The translations under genes were made by a program, and so were the position numbers. The notes beneath the pieces were generated by a model. It did no database searches. It had not been told where the DNA came from and saw only the letters and a program-made list of their open reading frames with translations. This document shows positions 24,769-33,478 of a stretch of 64,000 nt of DNA, piece by piece. The DNA comes from G963665005 sp963665005 (lineage in GTDB: Bacteria; Bacillota; Clostridia; Christensenellales; SZUA-584): NCBI GenBank assembly GCA_963665005.2, contig CAXXTQ010000001.1, forward strand, positions 2,356,001-2,420,000, in the 5' to 3' direction. Each line of letters opens with the position of its first letter. The stretch's first letter is position 1.

Positions 24769-25530
24769 TTAACCAAATCTTCCTGTAATATAATCTTCCG
24801 TGCGCTTATCCTTCGGGTTTTCAAAAAGTTTTGCCGTTTTTTCAAACTCTACTATCTCACCCATCAGAAAAAAGGCAGTGTGGTCTGATATTCGTGCCGC
24901 CTGCTGCATGTTATGCGTGACTATTATTATAGTATATTTTGACTTCAGCTCATGTATTAAATCTTCAACTTTTAATGTTGCAATAGGGTCAAGCGCAGAA
25001 GTCGGTTCATCCATCAAAATGACTTCGGGCTCTACCGCAAGCACTCTAGCTATACAAAGCCGCTGCTGCTGCCCTCCCGATAACGACAGCGCGCTGCTTT
25101 TAAGCCTGTCTTTAACTTCGTCCCAAAGCGCCGCCTGCCGCAAAGAACTCTCGACTATATCGTCAAGCTGCTTTTTCTTTTTAATGCCATGGACTTTCGG
25201 GCCGTAAGCAACGTTATCATAAATAGAAAACGGAAAAGGGTTCGGCTTTTGGAACACCATGCCGACACGTTTTCTTAGCCCGACGACGTCAAACGCGCTG
25301 TCGTAGATATCCTCGCCGTCAAGATTAATGCTTCCAGTTATCTTTACCGAGCTTATAAGATCGTTCATTCGGTTAAGCGTTTTCAGAAAAGTAGATTTTC
25401 CGCACCCTGACGGCCCGATAAGCGCTGTTACATTGTTGCTTTTCACTGTAATATCTATATCTTTTAACGCCTGAGTGTCCCCGTAAAAAAGATTTAATTC
25501 TTCTATTTTTATTATATCATATTTTCCCAT
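24769..25530 (-). CDS. pstB: phosphate ABC transporter ATP-binding protein PstB
   Basis: 253 residues. Walker A GPSGCGKST, the PstB-specific FLKTLNRMNDLI, Q loop VFQKPNPFPFSIYDNVAYGP, signature LSGGQQQRLCIARVLA, Walker B VILMDEPTSALDP and switch His in IVTHNMQQAARISDHTAFF. Drives phosphate import with PstA/PstC. Confidence 0.97.
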   Translation of the reverse strand: MGKYDIIKIEELNLFYGDTQALKDIDITVKSNNVTALIGPSGCGKSTFLKTLNRMNDLISSVKITGSINLDGEDIYDSAFDVVGLRKRVGMVFQKPNPFPFSIYDNVAYGPKVHGIKKKKQLDDIVESSLRQAALWDEVKDRLKSSALSLSGGQQQRLCIARVLAVEPEVILMDEPTSALDPIATLKVEDLIHELKSKYTIIIVTHNMQQAARISDHTAFFLMGEIVEFEKTAKLFENPKDKRTEDYITGRFG

Positions 25531-25537
25531 AACTTTT

Positions 25538-26386
25538 TTATGTCCTTTTTTCTTTTGAAAACTTCTTACTGAAAATATTTGTGAGAAGCCTTGCGCCGGT
25601 ATTGATTATCGCGACAAGTATCACGAGAACTGCGGCAGTCGCCCATGTCTCTTCAAACGAAAAACCCTCGTTCGCGATAGCAAACATGTGCACGGACAGC
25701 GTTCTTCCCGAATCCATGATGCTTCCGGGAAGCCGGTATACCATGCCTGCCGTCAAGAACACAGCCGCGCTTTCCCCCACTATCCTGCCTATAGACAATA
25801 TGACTGCTGATAAAATTCCTGAAATTGCGCAAGGCAGAGTAATTTTGAACAGAGTGTAGAGATTTGATGCTCCAAGCGCGAGGCTCGCTTCTTTAAAGCT
25901 TGTCGGGACCGTTTTTAATGCTTCTTCCGTAGACCTTATTATAGTGGGTAATACGAGTATGGCGAGAGTCAACCCGCCCGACAGAAGCGAGAATTTAAAG
26001 CCGAGAAGCAAAACGAAGAATATATATCCAAAGAGCCCGTACACAATAGAAGGTATACCGGCAAGGCTTTCTATAGAGAAACTTATTATCTTTAATATCC
26101 TTCCCTGTTTCGCATATTCAGTAAGGTAAATTGCCGCGAATACCCCTATGGGAACGGCTACGACAAGAGTAATGCCGATTATAAATATAGTTGAAAGCAG
26201 TATATCGGCGATACCGTGAAACTCGCTGTCAAAACTCGTCGTCAAAAACCCCCAGCTTATATTCGGTACGCCTCTTACCAGTATATAATACAGTATTAAT
26301 CCTAAAACACCTAGCGTGAGCAGAGCAGACAAACCTATCTGAAAAAACGCCAGCCCGTCTTTTAGCTTACCGTTTCTTCTCTTCAT
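25538..26386 (-). CDS. pstA: phosphate ABC transporter permease PstA
   Basis: 282 residues, six membrane helices. It has the permease EAA loop EEALKTVPTSFKEASLALGAS and the PstA features GIPSIVYGLFG and IGRIVGESAAVFLTAG. Start overlaps the pstC stop by 4 bp. Confidence 0.95.
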   Translation of the reverse strand: MKRRNGKLKDGLAFFQIGLSALLTLGVLGLILYYILVRGVPNISWGFLTTSFDSEFHGIADILLSTIFIIGITLVVAVPIGVFAAIYLTEYAKQGRILKIISFSIESLAGIPSIVYGLFGYIFFVLLLGFKFSLLSGGLTLAILVLPTIIRSTEEALKTVPTSFKEASLALGASNLYTLFKITLPCAISGILSAVILSIGRIVGESAAVFLTAGMVYRLPGSIMDSGRTLSVHMFAIANEGFSFEETWATAAVLVILVAIINTGARLLTNIFSKKFSKEKRT

Positions 26387-27300
26387 CTTTGCTTCACCTG
26401 CTCTCTTAACATCCTTTTTTCTTTTCTCGTAAATCCGGCTTTTTTATGTAAAACCATCTGAAGCGCGAAGTTTAAAATCATTATTATTACAAAAAGTACC
26501 ACGCCTGTGGCAAACAGCGCTTGCCTGTGTATGCCCGAAGCGTAACTCATTTCAAAAGCAATGTTTATCGTCAACGTACGCACGCTGTCAAGAAGCGACC
26601 CGGGTATCTGTGGCGTGTTTCCGGCGACGAGTATAACCGCCATAGTTTCGCCAACCGCTCTTCCGAGGCCTAGTATAATGCTTGCCGTAATACCCGACTT
26701 TGCGGAAGGCAGGCTGACGTGCAGTATCGTCTGCATTTTAGACGCGCCGACACCGAGGCTTGCTTCGGTATAGCTTCTTGGCACAGCCCGAATAGATATT
26801 TCGGAAAGATTTATTATGGTAGGCAGTATCATGATAGCAAGTATAATTATTACGGCGAGCAGGCTGTTGCCCGCGCCGCCAAATGTGTTTGAAATAAATG
26901 GTACGAGCACTACCAGCCCGAAATATCCGTATACAACAGAAGGAATACCCGCTAAAAGCTCAACTGCGGGGCGCATTATCTTAACCACCCAGTTAGGAGC
27001 AATTTCAGCTAAAAATATTGCCGTCGGTACGCCTATTCCTATACCGAGAGCCGCCGCGCCAATCGTCCCTATCAACGAAGCGATTATCATGGGCAGTATT
27101 CCAAACAAACCTTCGGTAGGTTTCCATTTTGCACCGAATAAAAACTGCCCCGCGCCTATTTTAAATATTCCGGGCACGCCGCTGACAAATATATAGATTC
27201 CTATTACCAGCAAAGCAAGCACAGCTATGCATGCGCTTATTAAAAATATCTTTTCCACTCCGAATTCGGCTATTTTTTTTAGATATTTTTTCTTTTGCAT
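26383..27300 (-). CDS. pstC: phosphate ABC transporter permease PstC
   Basis: 305 residues, six or seven helices. The EAA loop IRAVPRSYTEASLGVGASKMQT, LAGIPSVVYGYFGLVVLVP and GRAVGETMAVILVAGNTPQIP identify PstC. AGAGG ribosome binding site. Forms the channel with PstA. Confidence 0.95.
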   Translation of the reverse strand: MQKKKYLKKIAEFGVEKIFLISACIAVLALLVIGIYIFVSGVPGIFKIGAGQFLFGAKWKPTEGLFGILPMIIASLIGTIGAAALGIGIGVPTAIFLAEIAPNWVVKIMRPAVELLAGIPSVVYGYFGLVVLVPFISNTFGGAGNSLLAVIIILAIMILPTIINLSEISIRAVPRSYTEASLGVGASKMQTILHVSLPSAKSGITASIILGLGRAVGETMAVILVAGNTPQIPGSLLDSVRTLTINIAFEMSYASGIHRQALFATGVVLFVIIMILNFALQMVLHKKAGFTRKEKRMLREQVKQR

Positions 27301-27331
27301 TCCTTTTCCTCTCTTTTTTTAATAAGGAGAA

Positions 27332-27359
27332 GAGTGCGACGGCTTCTCCGCCCGCACTC
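27332..27359 (-). promoter_or_regulatory. stem-loop between pstS and pstC
   Basis: GAGTGCG and CGCACTC form a 7-bp stem extended by GGC/GCC pairing. There is no T run, so it probably protects the pstS mRNA end or lets PstS be made in excess over the permease, as is common in pst operons. Confidence 0.6.
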
Positions 27360-27413
27360 ATAACTTGGGGATATATTTTGTCCTTGAACTGTTTCAAGGG
27401 GGGGTAACTTATT

Positions 27414-28367
27414 TTAGCTGTTTGCCGAGATATACTTGTCGGCTACTATTGCCTGTCCGTCTGCGCTCATTATGAAATCGAGGAACGCCTGTGTGACTTC
27501 GCTTGGCTCGCCGTTTGTAAGCATTAGGAACGGACGGTAGAGTGTATAAGCACCGTCTATAACATTCTGTGCTGTAGCCTGCACTCCGTCAATGCTGACT
27601 GCTTTTATAGATTCGTCTATAGAACCCAATGATACATAACCGATAGCATCTTCTTTTGTGGATACGCTTGTTTTTAATGCACCGTTGCTGTTTGCTTCAA
27701 GCGCTTTTTCAGTTATGAGAAGCTTTTTGCTTCCGTCGTCCTGCTTTTCTTCAAGCTCTGCCAGCTCTATGAATGCGCCTCTTGTTCCCGAAGCCGCTTC
27801 GCGGTTAAACACTATTATTTCTTTGTCATCTCCGCCGACTTCTTTCCAGTTTGTTATCTCTCCCATGTAAATTTGTCTTACCTGCTCTACAGTAAGGTCA
27901 GAAACCGGATTGTTAGGATGGACAACGACTGCAATTCCGTCAAGAGCGATAACGTTTTCTATAAGCCCCTGGCCCTTTTCAGAGTCTTTTAGGTTTCTTG
28001 ACGCATCGCCAATGTCGCAAAGTTTGTCTAATGCAGACTGTACGCCGACAGAAGATCCGCCACCCTGTACGTTTATCGTAACGTCGGGATTCAATGCCAT
28101 GAATTCCTCTGCAAGAGTTTCGGCAAGAGGCTGTACGGAAGTTGAACCTATAAGCTCAATCGTTCCTGAAAGCGCCGTTTCTGTTGGCTCGTCTTTTGGC
28201 TCTTCTGCCGGTTTGTCTGCGGGTTCTTCAGAAGGTTTTTCTGAAGTTTGCTGCTTAGTCTCCTGTGCCGGCTCGTCCGTGACAGGGGTCTGAGCGCACG
28301 CAGCCAGTGTAAACATTGCAACTATTAACATCACCGCAGTTAAAATTCTCACTTTTTTATTCTTCAT
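27414..28367 (-). CDS. pstS: phosphate-binding lipoprotein PstS
   Basis: 317 residues. Lipobox LAACAQ (Cys at about 25), a Glu/Pro/Lys-rich linker, then the substrate-binding fold of phosphate-binding proteins: IELIGSTSVQPLAETLAEEF, GGGSSVGVQSA, DIGDASRNLKDSE, EIIVFNREAASGTRGAFIEL and EDAIGYVSLGS. It delivers phosphate to PstCAB. First gene of the operon. Confidence 0.96.
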   Translation of the reverse strand: MKNKKVRILTAVMLIVAMFTLAACAQTPVTDEPAQETKQQTSEKPSEEPADKPAEEPKDEPTETALSGTIELIGSTSVQPLAETLAEEFMALNPDVTINVQGGGSSVGVQSALDKLCDIGDASRNLKDSEKGQGLIENVIALDGIAVVVHPNNPVSDLTVEQVRQIYMGEITNWKEVGGDDKEIIVFNREAASGTRGAFIELAELEEKQDDGSKKLLITEKALEANSNGALKTSVSTKEDAIGYVSLGSIDESIKAVSIDGVQATAQNVIDGAYTLYRPFLMLTNGEPSEVTQAFLDFIMSADGQAIVADKYISANS

Positions 28368-28397
28368 CTTTGTTCCTCCATTTTTTTATATTTTCAT

Positions 28398-28449
28398 TGT
28401 AAATACATACTTTAATGCGCGTTTTATAATTATGTAATTTCTGTGTAAA
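28398..28449 (-). promoter_or_regulatory. PHO-box-like repeats upstream of pstS
   Basis: On the minus strand TTTACA (28449-28444) and ATTACA (28438-28433) are spaced exactly 11 bp, and another TTTACA lies at 28403-28398. PhoP of Bacillus binds direct TT(A/T/C)ACA-like repeats at 11-bp period before pst genes; the match here is by pattern. Confidence 0.5.
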
Positions 28450-28482
28450 TTAAAAGGCGCCTGACAACTCGTCTAGGCACCT
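28449..28482 (-). terminator. terminator after trpA
   Basis: On the minus strand AGGTGCCT and AGGCGCCT pair (one G-U) and TTTTAATTT follows. It separates trp from pst transcription. Confidence 0.8.
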
Positions 28483-28515
28483 AATATCCTTATTTTTATG
28501 GTTTTTATCCGCTGT

Positions 28516-29307
28516 TTATTTTAAAGCCTGCTTTAATTCGGCTATAAACGCACATACAGATTGTATCATTTCCTGCTTTGAGCCTTTGATATCCATCTTT
28601 TTAACTACAGCGCTTCCTACTATAACGCCTTCGCTGTAGTCTTTTAGCCCTGCCGCCTGCTCGGGAGTCGAGATACCAAAACCAAGCAGCCTTGGTGTAT
28701 CGGTATGTTCTTTTACCTGTCCGAGAAATTCTTCAAAATCGGTAGCAAATTTATCGCGTACTCCTGTAATCCCCGTAGATGTAACGCAGTATATAAATCC
28801 GCTGCTGTTTTTTACGATACCGGCTATTCTCTCACCCGATACCGGCGTTACCAAAGGTATAATATCGACATTGTATTTACAAAACAACTTTTCGTATTGT
28901 TTTTTCTCTTCGAACGGCAGATCGGGTATTACCAGACCGTCCACGCCGTTTGCCTCGCAGTCGGCCAAAAAACGTTCAACTCCGTATTGCAGTACACAGT
29001 TAAAGTACAGCAAAAAAGCTATAGGCACCTGCGTTTTTTCGCGCAGCCTTCTTACGAGGCCGAGTATATCGGATAAATTGACATTGTTTTTTAATGCCCT
29101 TGCGGCCGCCGCCTGAATTACCGGCCCGTCGGCAAGCGGATCTGTATATGGTATGCCGAGTTCAATTATATCTGCTCCCGCTTTTTCCATCTCGAGCACA
29201 AGCTCATACGTTGTCTGCATATCGGGATCTCCTGCCACAAAAAAAGGAACCAAGGCTTTCCCGCCGTTGTTTTTCAGCGTTTCAAATTTATCTTTAATAC
29301 GTGTCAT
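28516..29307 (-). CDS. trpA: tryptophan synthase alpha chain
   Basis: 263 residues. TrpA features: FFVAGDPDMQTTYELV, ADIIELGIPYTDPLADGPVIQAA with catalytic Glu and Asp, GVDGLVIPDLPFEE, YCVTSTGITGVR and GFGISTPEQA. It cleaves indole-3-glycerol phosphate to indole, which is channelled to TrpB. Overlaps trpB by 4 bp. Confidence 0.98.
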   Translation of the reverse strand: MTRIKDKFETLKNNGGKALVPFFVAGDPDMQTTYELVLEMEKAGADIIELGIPYTDPLADGPVIQAAAARALKNNVNLSDILGLVRRLREKTQVPIAFLLYFNCVLQYGVERFLADCEANGVDGLVIPDLPFEEKKQYEKLFCKYNVDIIPLVTPVSGERIAGIVKNSSGFIYCVTSTGITGVRDKFATDFEEFLGQVKEHTDTPRLLGFGISTPEQAAGLKDYSEGVIVGSAVVKKMDIKGSKQEMIQSVCAFIAELKQALK

Positions 29308-30494
29308 TTTATATTTACCCCCAAATGTTTAGCTACCGAATATACGTCTTTGTCTCCTCTTCCCGATATATTAATGACTATAATGTCATCTTTTTTAGTT
29401 TCGGGTATTATCTTGCACGCGTACGCTACGGCATGCGAGCTCTCAAGCGCCGGCATTATACCTTCCATACTGCTCAAAAACTGAAACGCCTCAACCGTCT
29501 CATCGTCTGTGACTGCCTCGAACCGCACTCTTTTTTCATCGTACAGGCTTGCATGCTCGGGTCCTACGCCCGGGTAATCGAGCCCTGCTGATATAGAATG
29601 TACGGGCAATATCTGTCCGAATTCGTCCTGCAGAAAATACGACTTCATGCCGTGCAGCACGCCCGGGCTTCCCTTCGCGAGCGCCGCCGCGTGAAACTGC
29701 GTATCCGTTCCTTTTCCGCCCGCTTCCACGCCTATCATTTTGACTTTTTCATCGTTTATAAAAGGATAAAACAGCCCCATTGCGTTGCTTCCGCCGCCTA
29801 CGCAAGCTATAAGAAGGTCGGGCATTCTGTTTTCCTTGCGCATAATCTGCTTTTTTGTTTCTTCTCCTATTACGCACTGAAAGTCGCGCACCATTCGCGG
29901 ATAAGGGCTTGGCCCGACGACAGAGCCTATGGCATAATACGTATCAGCAAAGTTCGCCGCCCAGTCGCGTATAGCTTCGCTTGTCGCGTCTTTTAGCGTC
30001 ATCGTTCCCGACAAAACGGGTATTACCTTTGCCCCGAGAAGCTCCATTCTAAAAACGTTCAGCGCCTGGCGTTCCATATCCTCTTTACCCATGTACACCT
30101 CGCACGGAATATCAAACAACGCCGCGACTGTCGCAGCCGCCACGCCGTGCTGCCCCGCGCCCGTCTCTGCTATTATGCGTTTTTTGCCCATGCGTTTTGC
30201 CAGTAAAAGCTGACCTATGACGTTGTTTAATTTGTGCGAGCCTGTATGGTTTAAATCTTCGCGCTTTAAATATATTTTGCCGCCGCCGAGTTTTTTTGTC
30301 ATACGCTCTGCAAAATAGAGCGGCGTTTCGCGCCCCGCGTATTCGCGCAGGTAATATTCTTTCTCATCTAAAAACTCTTTATCATCTTTATAGCGGTCAT
30401 ACGTCTCTTCAAGCTCGAGAAGCGTGCCCATAAGCGTTTCGGGCACATACATACCGCCGTATTCTCCAAAGTATCTATTATTATCGCTCATCAT
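29304..30494 (-). CDS. trpB: tryptophan synthase beta chain
   Basis: 396 residues. PLP lysine in LNHTGSHKLNNVIGQLLLA, AETGAGQHGVAAATVAA, phosphate-binding CVGGGSNAMG and the C-terminal NISGRGDKD. TrpB1 type by length. Joins indole and serine to tryptophan. Overlaps trpF by 4 bp. Confidence 0.98.
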   Translation of the reverse strand: MMSDNNRYFGEYGGMYVPETLMGTLLELEETYDRYKDDKEFLDEKEYYLREYAGRETPLYFAERMTKKLGGGKIYLKREDLNHTGSHKLNNVIGQLLLAKRMGKKRIIAETGAGQHGVAAATVAALFDIPCEVYMGKEDMERQALNVFRMELLGAKVIPVLSGTMTLKDATSEAIRDWAANFADTYYAIGSVVGPSPYPRMVRDFQCVIGEETKKQIMRKENRMPDLLIACVGGGSNAMGLFYPFINDEKVKMIGVEAGGKGTDTQFHAAALAKGSPGVLHGMKSYFLQDEFGQILPVHSISAGLDYPGVGPEHASLYDEKRVRFEAVTDDETVEAFQFLSSMEGIMPALESSHAVAYACKIIPETKKDDIIVINISGRGDKDVYSVAKHLGVNIK

Positions 30495-31093
30495 GATCTC
30501 CTTGCATTCTCTATAAAATCTTTTATTTTCTCAATGTCTTTAATTCCGTTTGTTTCTACGCCGCTGCTTACATCGACAGCGAAAGGTTTTGTTTTGCGTA
30601 CAGCCTGCTGTACATTTTCCGGCGATAAACCGCCAGCCAGAACTATTTTATCAGACTGCGCCGCCTTTTGCGCTAAATCCCAGTTAAATGTCTCTCCCGT
30701 TCCGCCAAACGCTGTTTTGCTGTATGTATCCAGCACATATGCATCTGCTTTAATACTGTCTAATGCCGCAAGGCTGCTCTCATCCTTTATTCTGACCACG
30801 CGCCATATCCCGCCCGAAAGCGAAGAGTACGTTTTCTCTTCGTCCTGATAAATCTGCAGTATATCTAAACCGCACTGCCTTTTTGCTTGCATCATCACCT
30901 CAGCTTCTTCATTAACAAATACTCCGACACGCAAAATATCTTTATCCAGCGCACCGCACAGCTTTTTCGCTAATTGCGTCGTAAGCCTTCTCCTGCTCGG
31001 CGCGAATATGAACCCCGCGTAATCGGGTTTATATTTATTTACAGCCTGTACGTCATCAAGGCTCATCAGGCCGCATATCTTAACTTTGGTCAT
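30491..31093 (-). CDS. trpF: phosphoribosylanthranilate isomerase
   Basis: 200 residues, TIM barrel: VKICGLMSLDDVQAVNKYKPDYAGFIFAPSRR with catalytic Cys, LRVGVFVNE, VLDTYSKTAFGGTGETFNW, ILAGGLSPENVQQA and VDVSSGVETNGIKD. All TrpF signatures present. Overlaps trpC by 4 bp. Confidence 0.97.
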   Translation of the reverse strand: MTKVKICGLMSLDDVQAVNKYKPDYAGFIFAPSRRRLTTQLAKKLCGALDKDILRVGVFVNEEAEVMMQAKRQCGLDILQIYQDEEKTYSSLSGGIWRVVRIKDESSLAALDSIKADAYVLDTYSKTAFGGTGETFNWDLAQKAAQSDKIVLAGGLSPENVQQAVRKTKPFAVDVSSGVETNGIKDIEKIKDFIENARRS

Positions 31094-31878
31094 TGCTCTT
31101 CTTTTCCCGATTTTAGTTCTTTTAGTTTATCTTTCACATTTCCCGCGCGCATAAGCGACTCTCCGACGAGCACCGCGTCCGCTCCCATTTTCCTCAGGAA
31201 TCGTGCGTCGTCCGCGGTGTTTATTCCGCTTTCGCTGACGATAACTTTTCCCGGCGGTATCAGCCGAATAAGATTCTCTGTAGTTTTCAGAGAAACTTCA
31301 AACGTTTTTAAATCGCGGTTATTAATGCCTATTATCTTCGCACCCGAGCCCAGAGCCTTTTTCATCTCTTGTTCATTGTGTGTTTCTACAAGAGCGCAAA
31401 GCCCTAATTTTTGCGCAGCCTCACGAAACTCTGCTAACTGCTTGTCGGTAAGAATAGCCGCTATAAGCAGTATCGCGTCCGCGCCCAAAACCTTAGATTC
31501 GTACACCTGCCATATATCTATTATAAAATCTTTGCGCAGCACAGGTATTTCTACCGTGTCTTTTACCTGCTGTAAATATTCATTGCTCCCCAAAAAAAAG
31601 TTTTCTTCGGTTAACACCGATATTGCATCCGCGCCGTATTTTTCGTATCTTTCCGAAATATCTTTGGGGCGAAAATCCTCACATATAACCCCTTTTGACG
31701 GAGAGGCTTTTTTTACTTCCGCGATTACCGAAAGCCCGGGGGTTTCAAGCGCCGATTTAAAAAGCTGTTTTTTTGTATCGTCGTTGTCTATCTGCGCCAT
31801 GAGAGAATCTAACGGTTTATTTTGCATTTGCAGCGCAAGCTTTTGGCGCTTTACCGCAACTATATCATCAAGTATCAT
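31090..31878 (-). CDS. trpC: indole-3-glycerol phosphate synthase
   Basis: 262 residues, full length. VIAEVKKASPSKGVI, AISVLTEENFFLGS, VPVLRKDFIID-type segment, VETHNEQEM, IIGINNRDLKTFEV and VSESGINTADD are the TrpC core motifs with the catalytic Lys and Glu. A separate protein, not fused to TrpF. Overlaps trpD by 4 bp. Confidence 0.98.
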   Translation of the reverse strand: MILDDIVAVKRQKLALQMQNKPLDSLMAQIDNDDTKKQLFKSALETPGLSVIAEVKKASPSKGVICEDFRPKDISERYEKYGADAISVLTEENFFLGSNEYLQQVKDTVEIPVLRKDFIIDIWQVYESKVLGADAILLIAAILTDKQLAEFREAAQKLGLCALVETHNEQEMKKALGSGAKIIGINNRDLKTFEVSLKTTENLIRLIPPGKVIVSESGINTADDARFLRKMGADAVLVGESLMRAGNVKDKLKELKSGKEEQ

Positions 31879-32903
31879 ATCTTATCCTCAACTGCGTTTG
31901 TAAATGCCGCCATCTCTTCTATCTTTTTCATACCGCTGCCGTCTTTTATTATCTTTTGTGCCTGCGCGACGCCCTTCGCGACGCTGTCTGCTCCGCCGCA
32001 CAAATATATGCAAGCTCCTGCGTTTAGCGCGACTATGTCGCTTTTTGCGCCCGATTTACCTGTTAAAATCTCTTTTATCATCCGCGCGTTTTGCTTGCTG
32101 TCTCCGCCTTTTATGGATCTTATATCCGCACGCTCTATGCCAAAATCCTCTGGCGAAATGGTGTAATTTTTCACTCTGCCGTCTATAATTTCAGAGACTT
32201 TTGTTTTGTCCGTGACTGTTATTTCGTCAAGGCCGTCCATACCATGCACCACCATGGCGCGTTTTGTGCCAAGGTTTAACAGTACGTTCGCCATCGGCTC
32301 GGTTAGCTTTTCATCGTAAACTCCGAGAAGCTGGCAATTCGCGCCTGCAGGATTCGTGAGCGGCCCGAGTATGTTAAAAACTGTGCGCACCGAAAGTTCT
32401 CTTCTCGGCGGCGCTGCATATTTCATCGCCTGATGAAAATGCGGCGCGAACATAAACCCTATGCCTATCTCTTCTATACACTTCTGAATCGCTTGCGGCG
32501 GTATATCAATCTTTACATCGAGAGCTTCGAGCACATCTGCGCTTCCGCTGCCGCTGCTTACCGAACGGTTTCCGTGCTTTGCGACGGCAATGCCGGCCGC
32601 GCTGACGACAAAAGCGGCCGCGGTAGAAATGTTAAAAGTGCCGCTGCAATCGCCGCCCGTGCCGCACGTATCAATTAAAACGGGCGCTTGGGGATATATT
32701 TTTACCGCTCTTTCGCGCATAGTCTGCGCAAAGCCTGTTATCTCCTCTGTCGTTTCGCCCTTCATTCGCAGAGCAGTCAGGAATCCGCCTATCTGCGCAG
32801 GTGTAGCCTGCCCGCTCATAATTTCATCCATCACCAAAGCGGCCTCGCTTCTGGTTAAATCGTGCTTTTCTATGATTTTTTGTATTGCCTGTTGTATTTG
32901 CAT
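31875..32903 (-). CDS. trpD: anthranilate phosphoribosyltransferase
   Basis: 342 residues. DTCGTGGDCSGTFNISTAAAFV is the PRPP-binding GTGGD motif; KHGNRSVSSGSGSADVLEALDV and NILGPLTNPAG follow, then HGMDGLDE. Separate from the glutaminase TrpG, 11 bp upstream. Confidence 0.98.
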   Translation of the reverse strand: MQIQQAIQKIIEKHDLTRSEAALVMDEIMSGQATPAQIGGFLTALRMKGETTEEITGFAQTMRERAVKIYPQAPVLIDTCGTGGDCSGTFNISTAAAFVVSAAGIAVAKHGNRSVSSGSGSADVLEALDVKIDIPPQAIQKCIEEIGIGFMFAPHFHQAMKYAAPPRRELSVRTVFNILGPLTNPAGANCQLLGVYDEKLTEPMANVLLNLGTKRAMVVHGMDGLDEITVTDKTKVSEIIDGRVKNYTISPEDFGIERADIRSIKGGDSKQNARMIKEILTGKSGAKSDIVALNAGACIYLCGGADSVAKGVAQAQKIIKDGSGMKKIEEMAAFTNAVEDKI

Positions 32904-32914
32904 ATTATTTACCT

Positions 32915-33478
32915 CTAAATATTTAAAAAATTAGCCAATATCCGTTTTCCGTTAGGAGTGAGTATTGATTCGGGATGAAACTGCATTCCGAAAATCGGAA
33001 GAGAAACATGCTCTACCGCCATTATCTCATTGTCGCTCGTCTCTGCCGTTACTCGCAGAACATCGGGCAAGGATTTTTTGTCTATCACCAGAGAATGATA
33101 CCTTCCTGCCATAAACGGAGAATTCACGCCGTCGAATATCTGTGACCCAAGCAGGCGGATTTCGTGCGCCTTTCCGTGTACGAGCTGCTTTGCATGCACA
33201 ATATCTGCACCGAACGCCGCACCTATTGCCTGATGCCCAAGGCACACTCCGAGCACGGGTATAATCTTGCCCATCTGCTTAATAGCTTCTATTGATATTC
33301 CCGCTTTCTGGGGATATCCGGGGCCGGGCGAAATTATCAGGTGAGACGGCTTTAACGCTTCTAACTCTTCGAGTGTTATCTTATCGTTGCGGTAAACGCA
33401 AACATCAGAGTTTATCTCGCCGATGTACTGGTACAGATTGTATGTGAATGAATCATAATTATCTATAATAACAATCAT
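32915..33478 (-). CDS. trpG: anthranilate synthase glutaminase component
   Basis: 187 residues. Class I amidotransferase: IIDNYDSFTYNLYQY, ISPGPGYP, catalytic Cys in GVCLGHQAIG, His/Glu in GMQFHPESIL. Provides ammonia to TrpE. Could also serve folate synthesis (PabA), as in other Bacillota. Overlaps trpE by 4 bp. Confidence 0.96.
   Translation of the reverse strand: MIVIIDNYDSFTYNLYQYIGEINSDVCVYRNDKITLEELEALKPSHLIISPGPGYPQKAGISIEAIKQMGKIIPVLGVCLGHQAIGAAFGADIVHAKQLVHGKAHEIRLLGSQIFDGVNSPFMAGRYHSLVIDKKSLPDVLRVTAETSDNEIMAVEHVSLPIFGMQFHPESILTPNGKRILANFLNI

Noticed and set aside
24759..24845. Longer phoU starting at 24845
   Set aside because: The extension overlaps pstB and lacks a ribosome binding site; AAAGGAG sits before ATG 24758 and family members start there.
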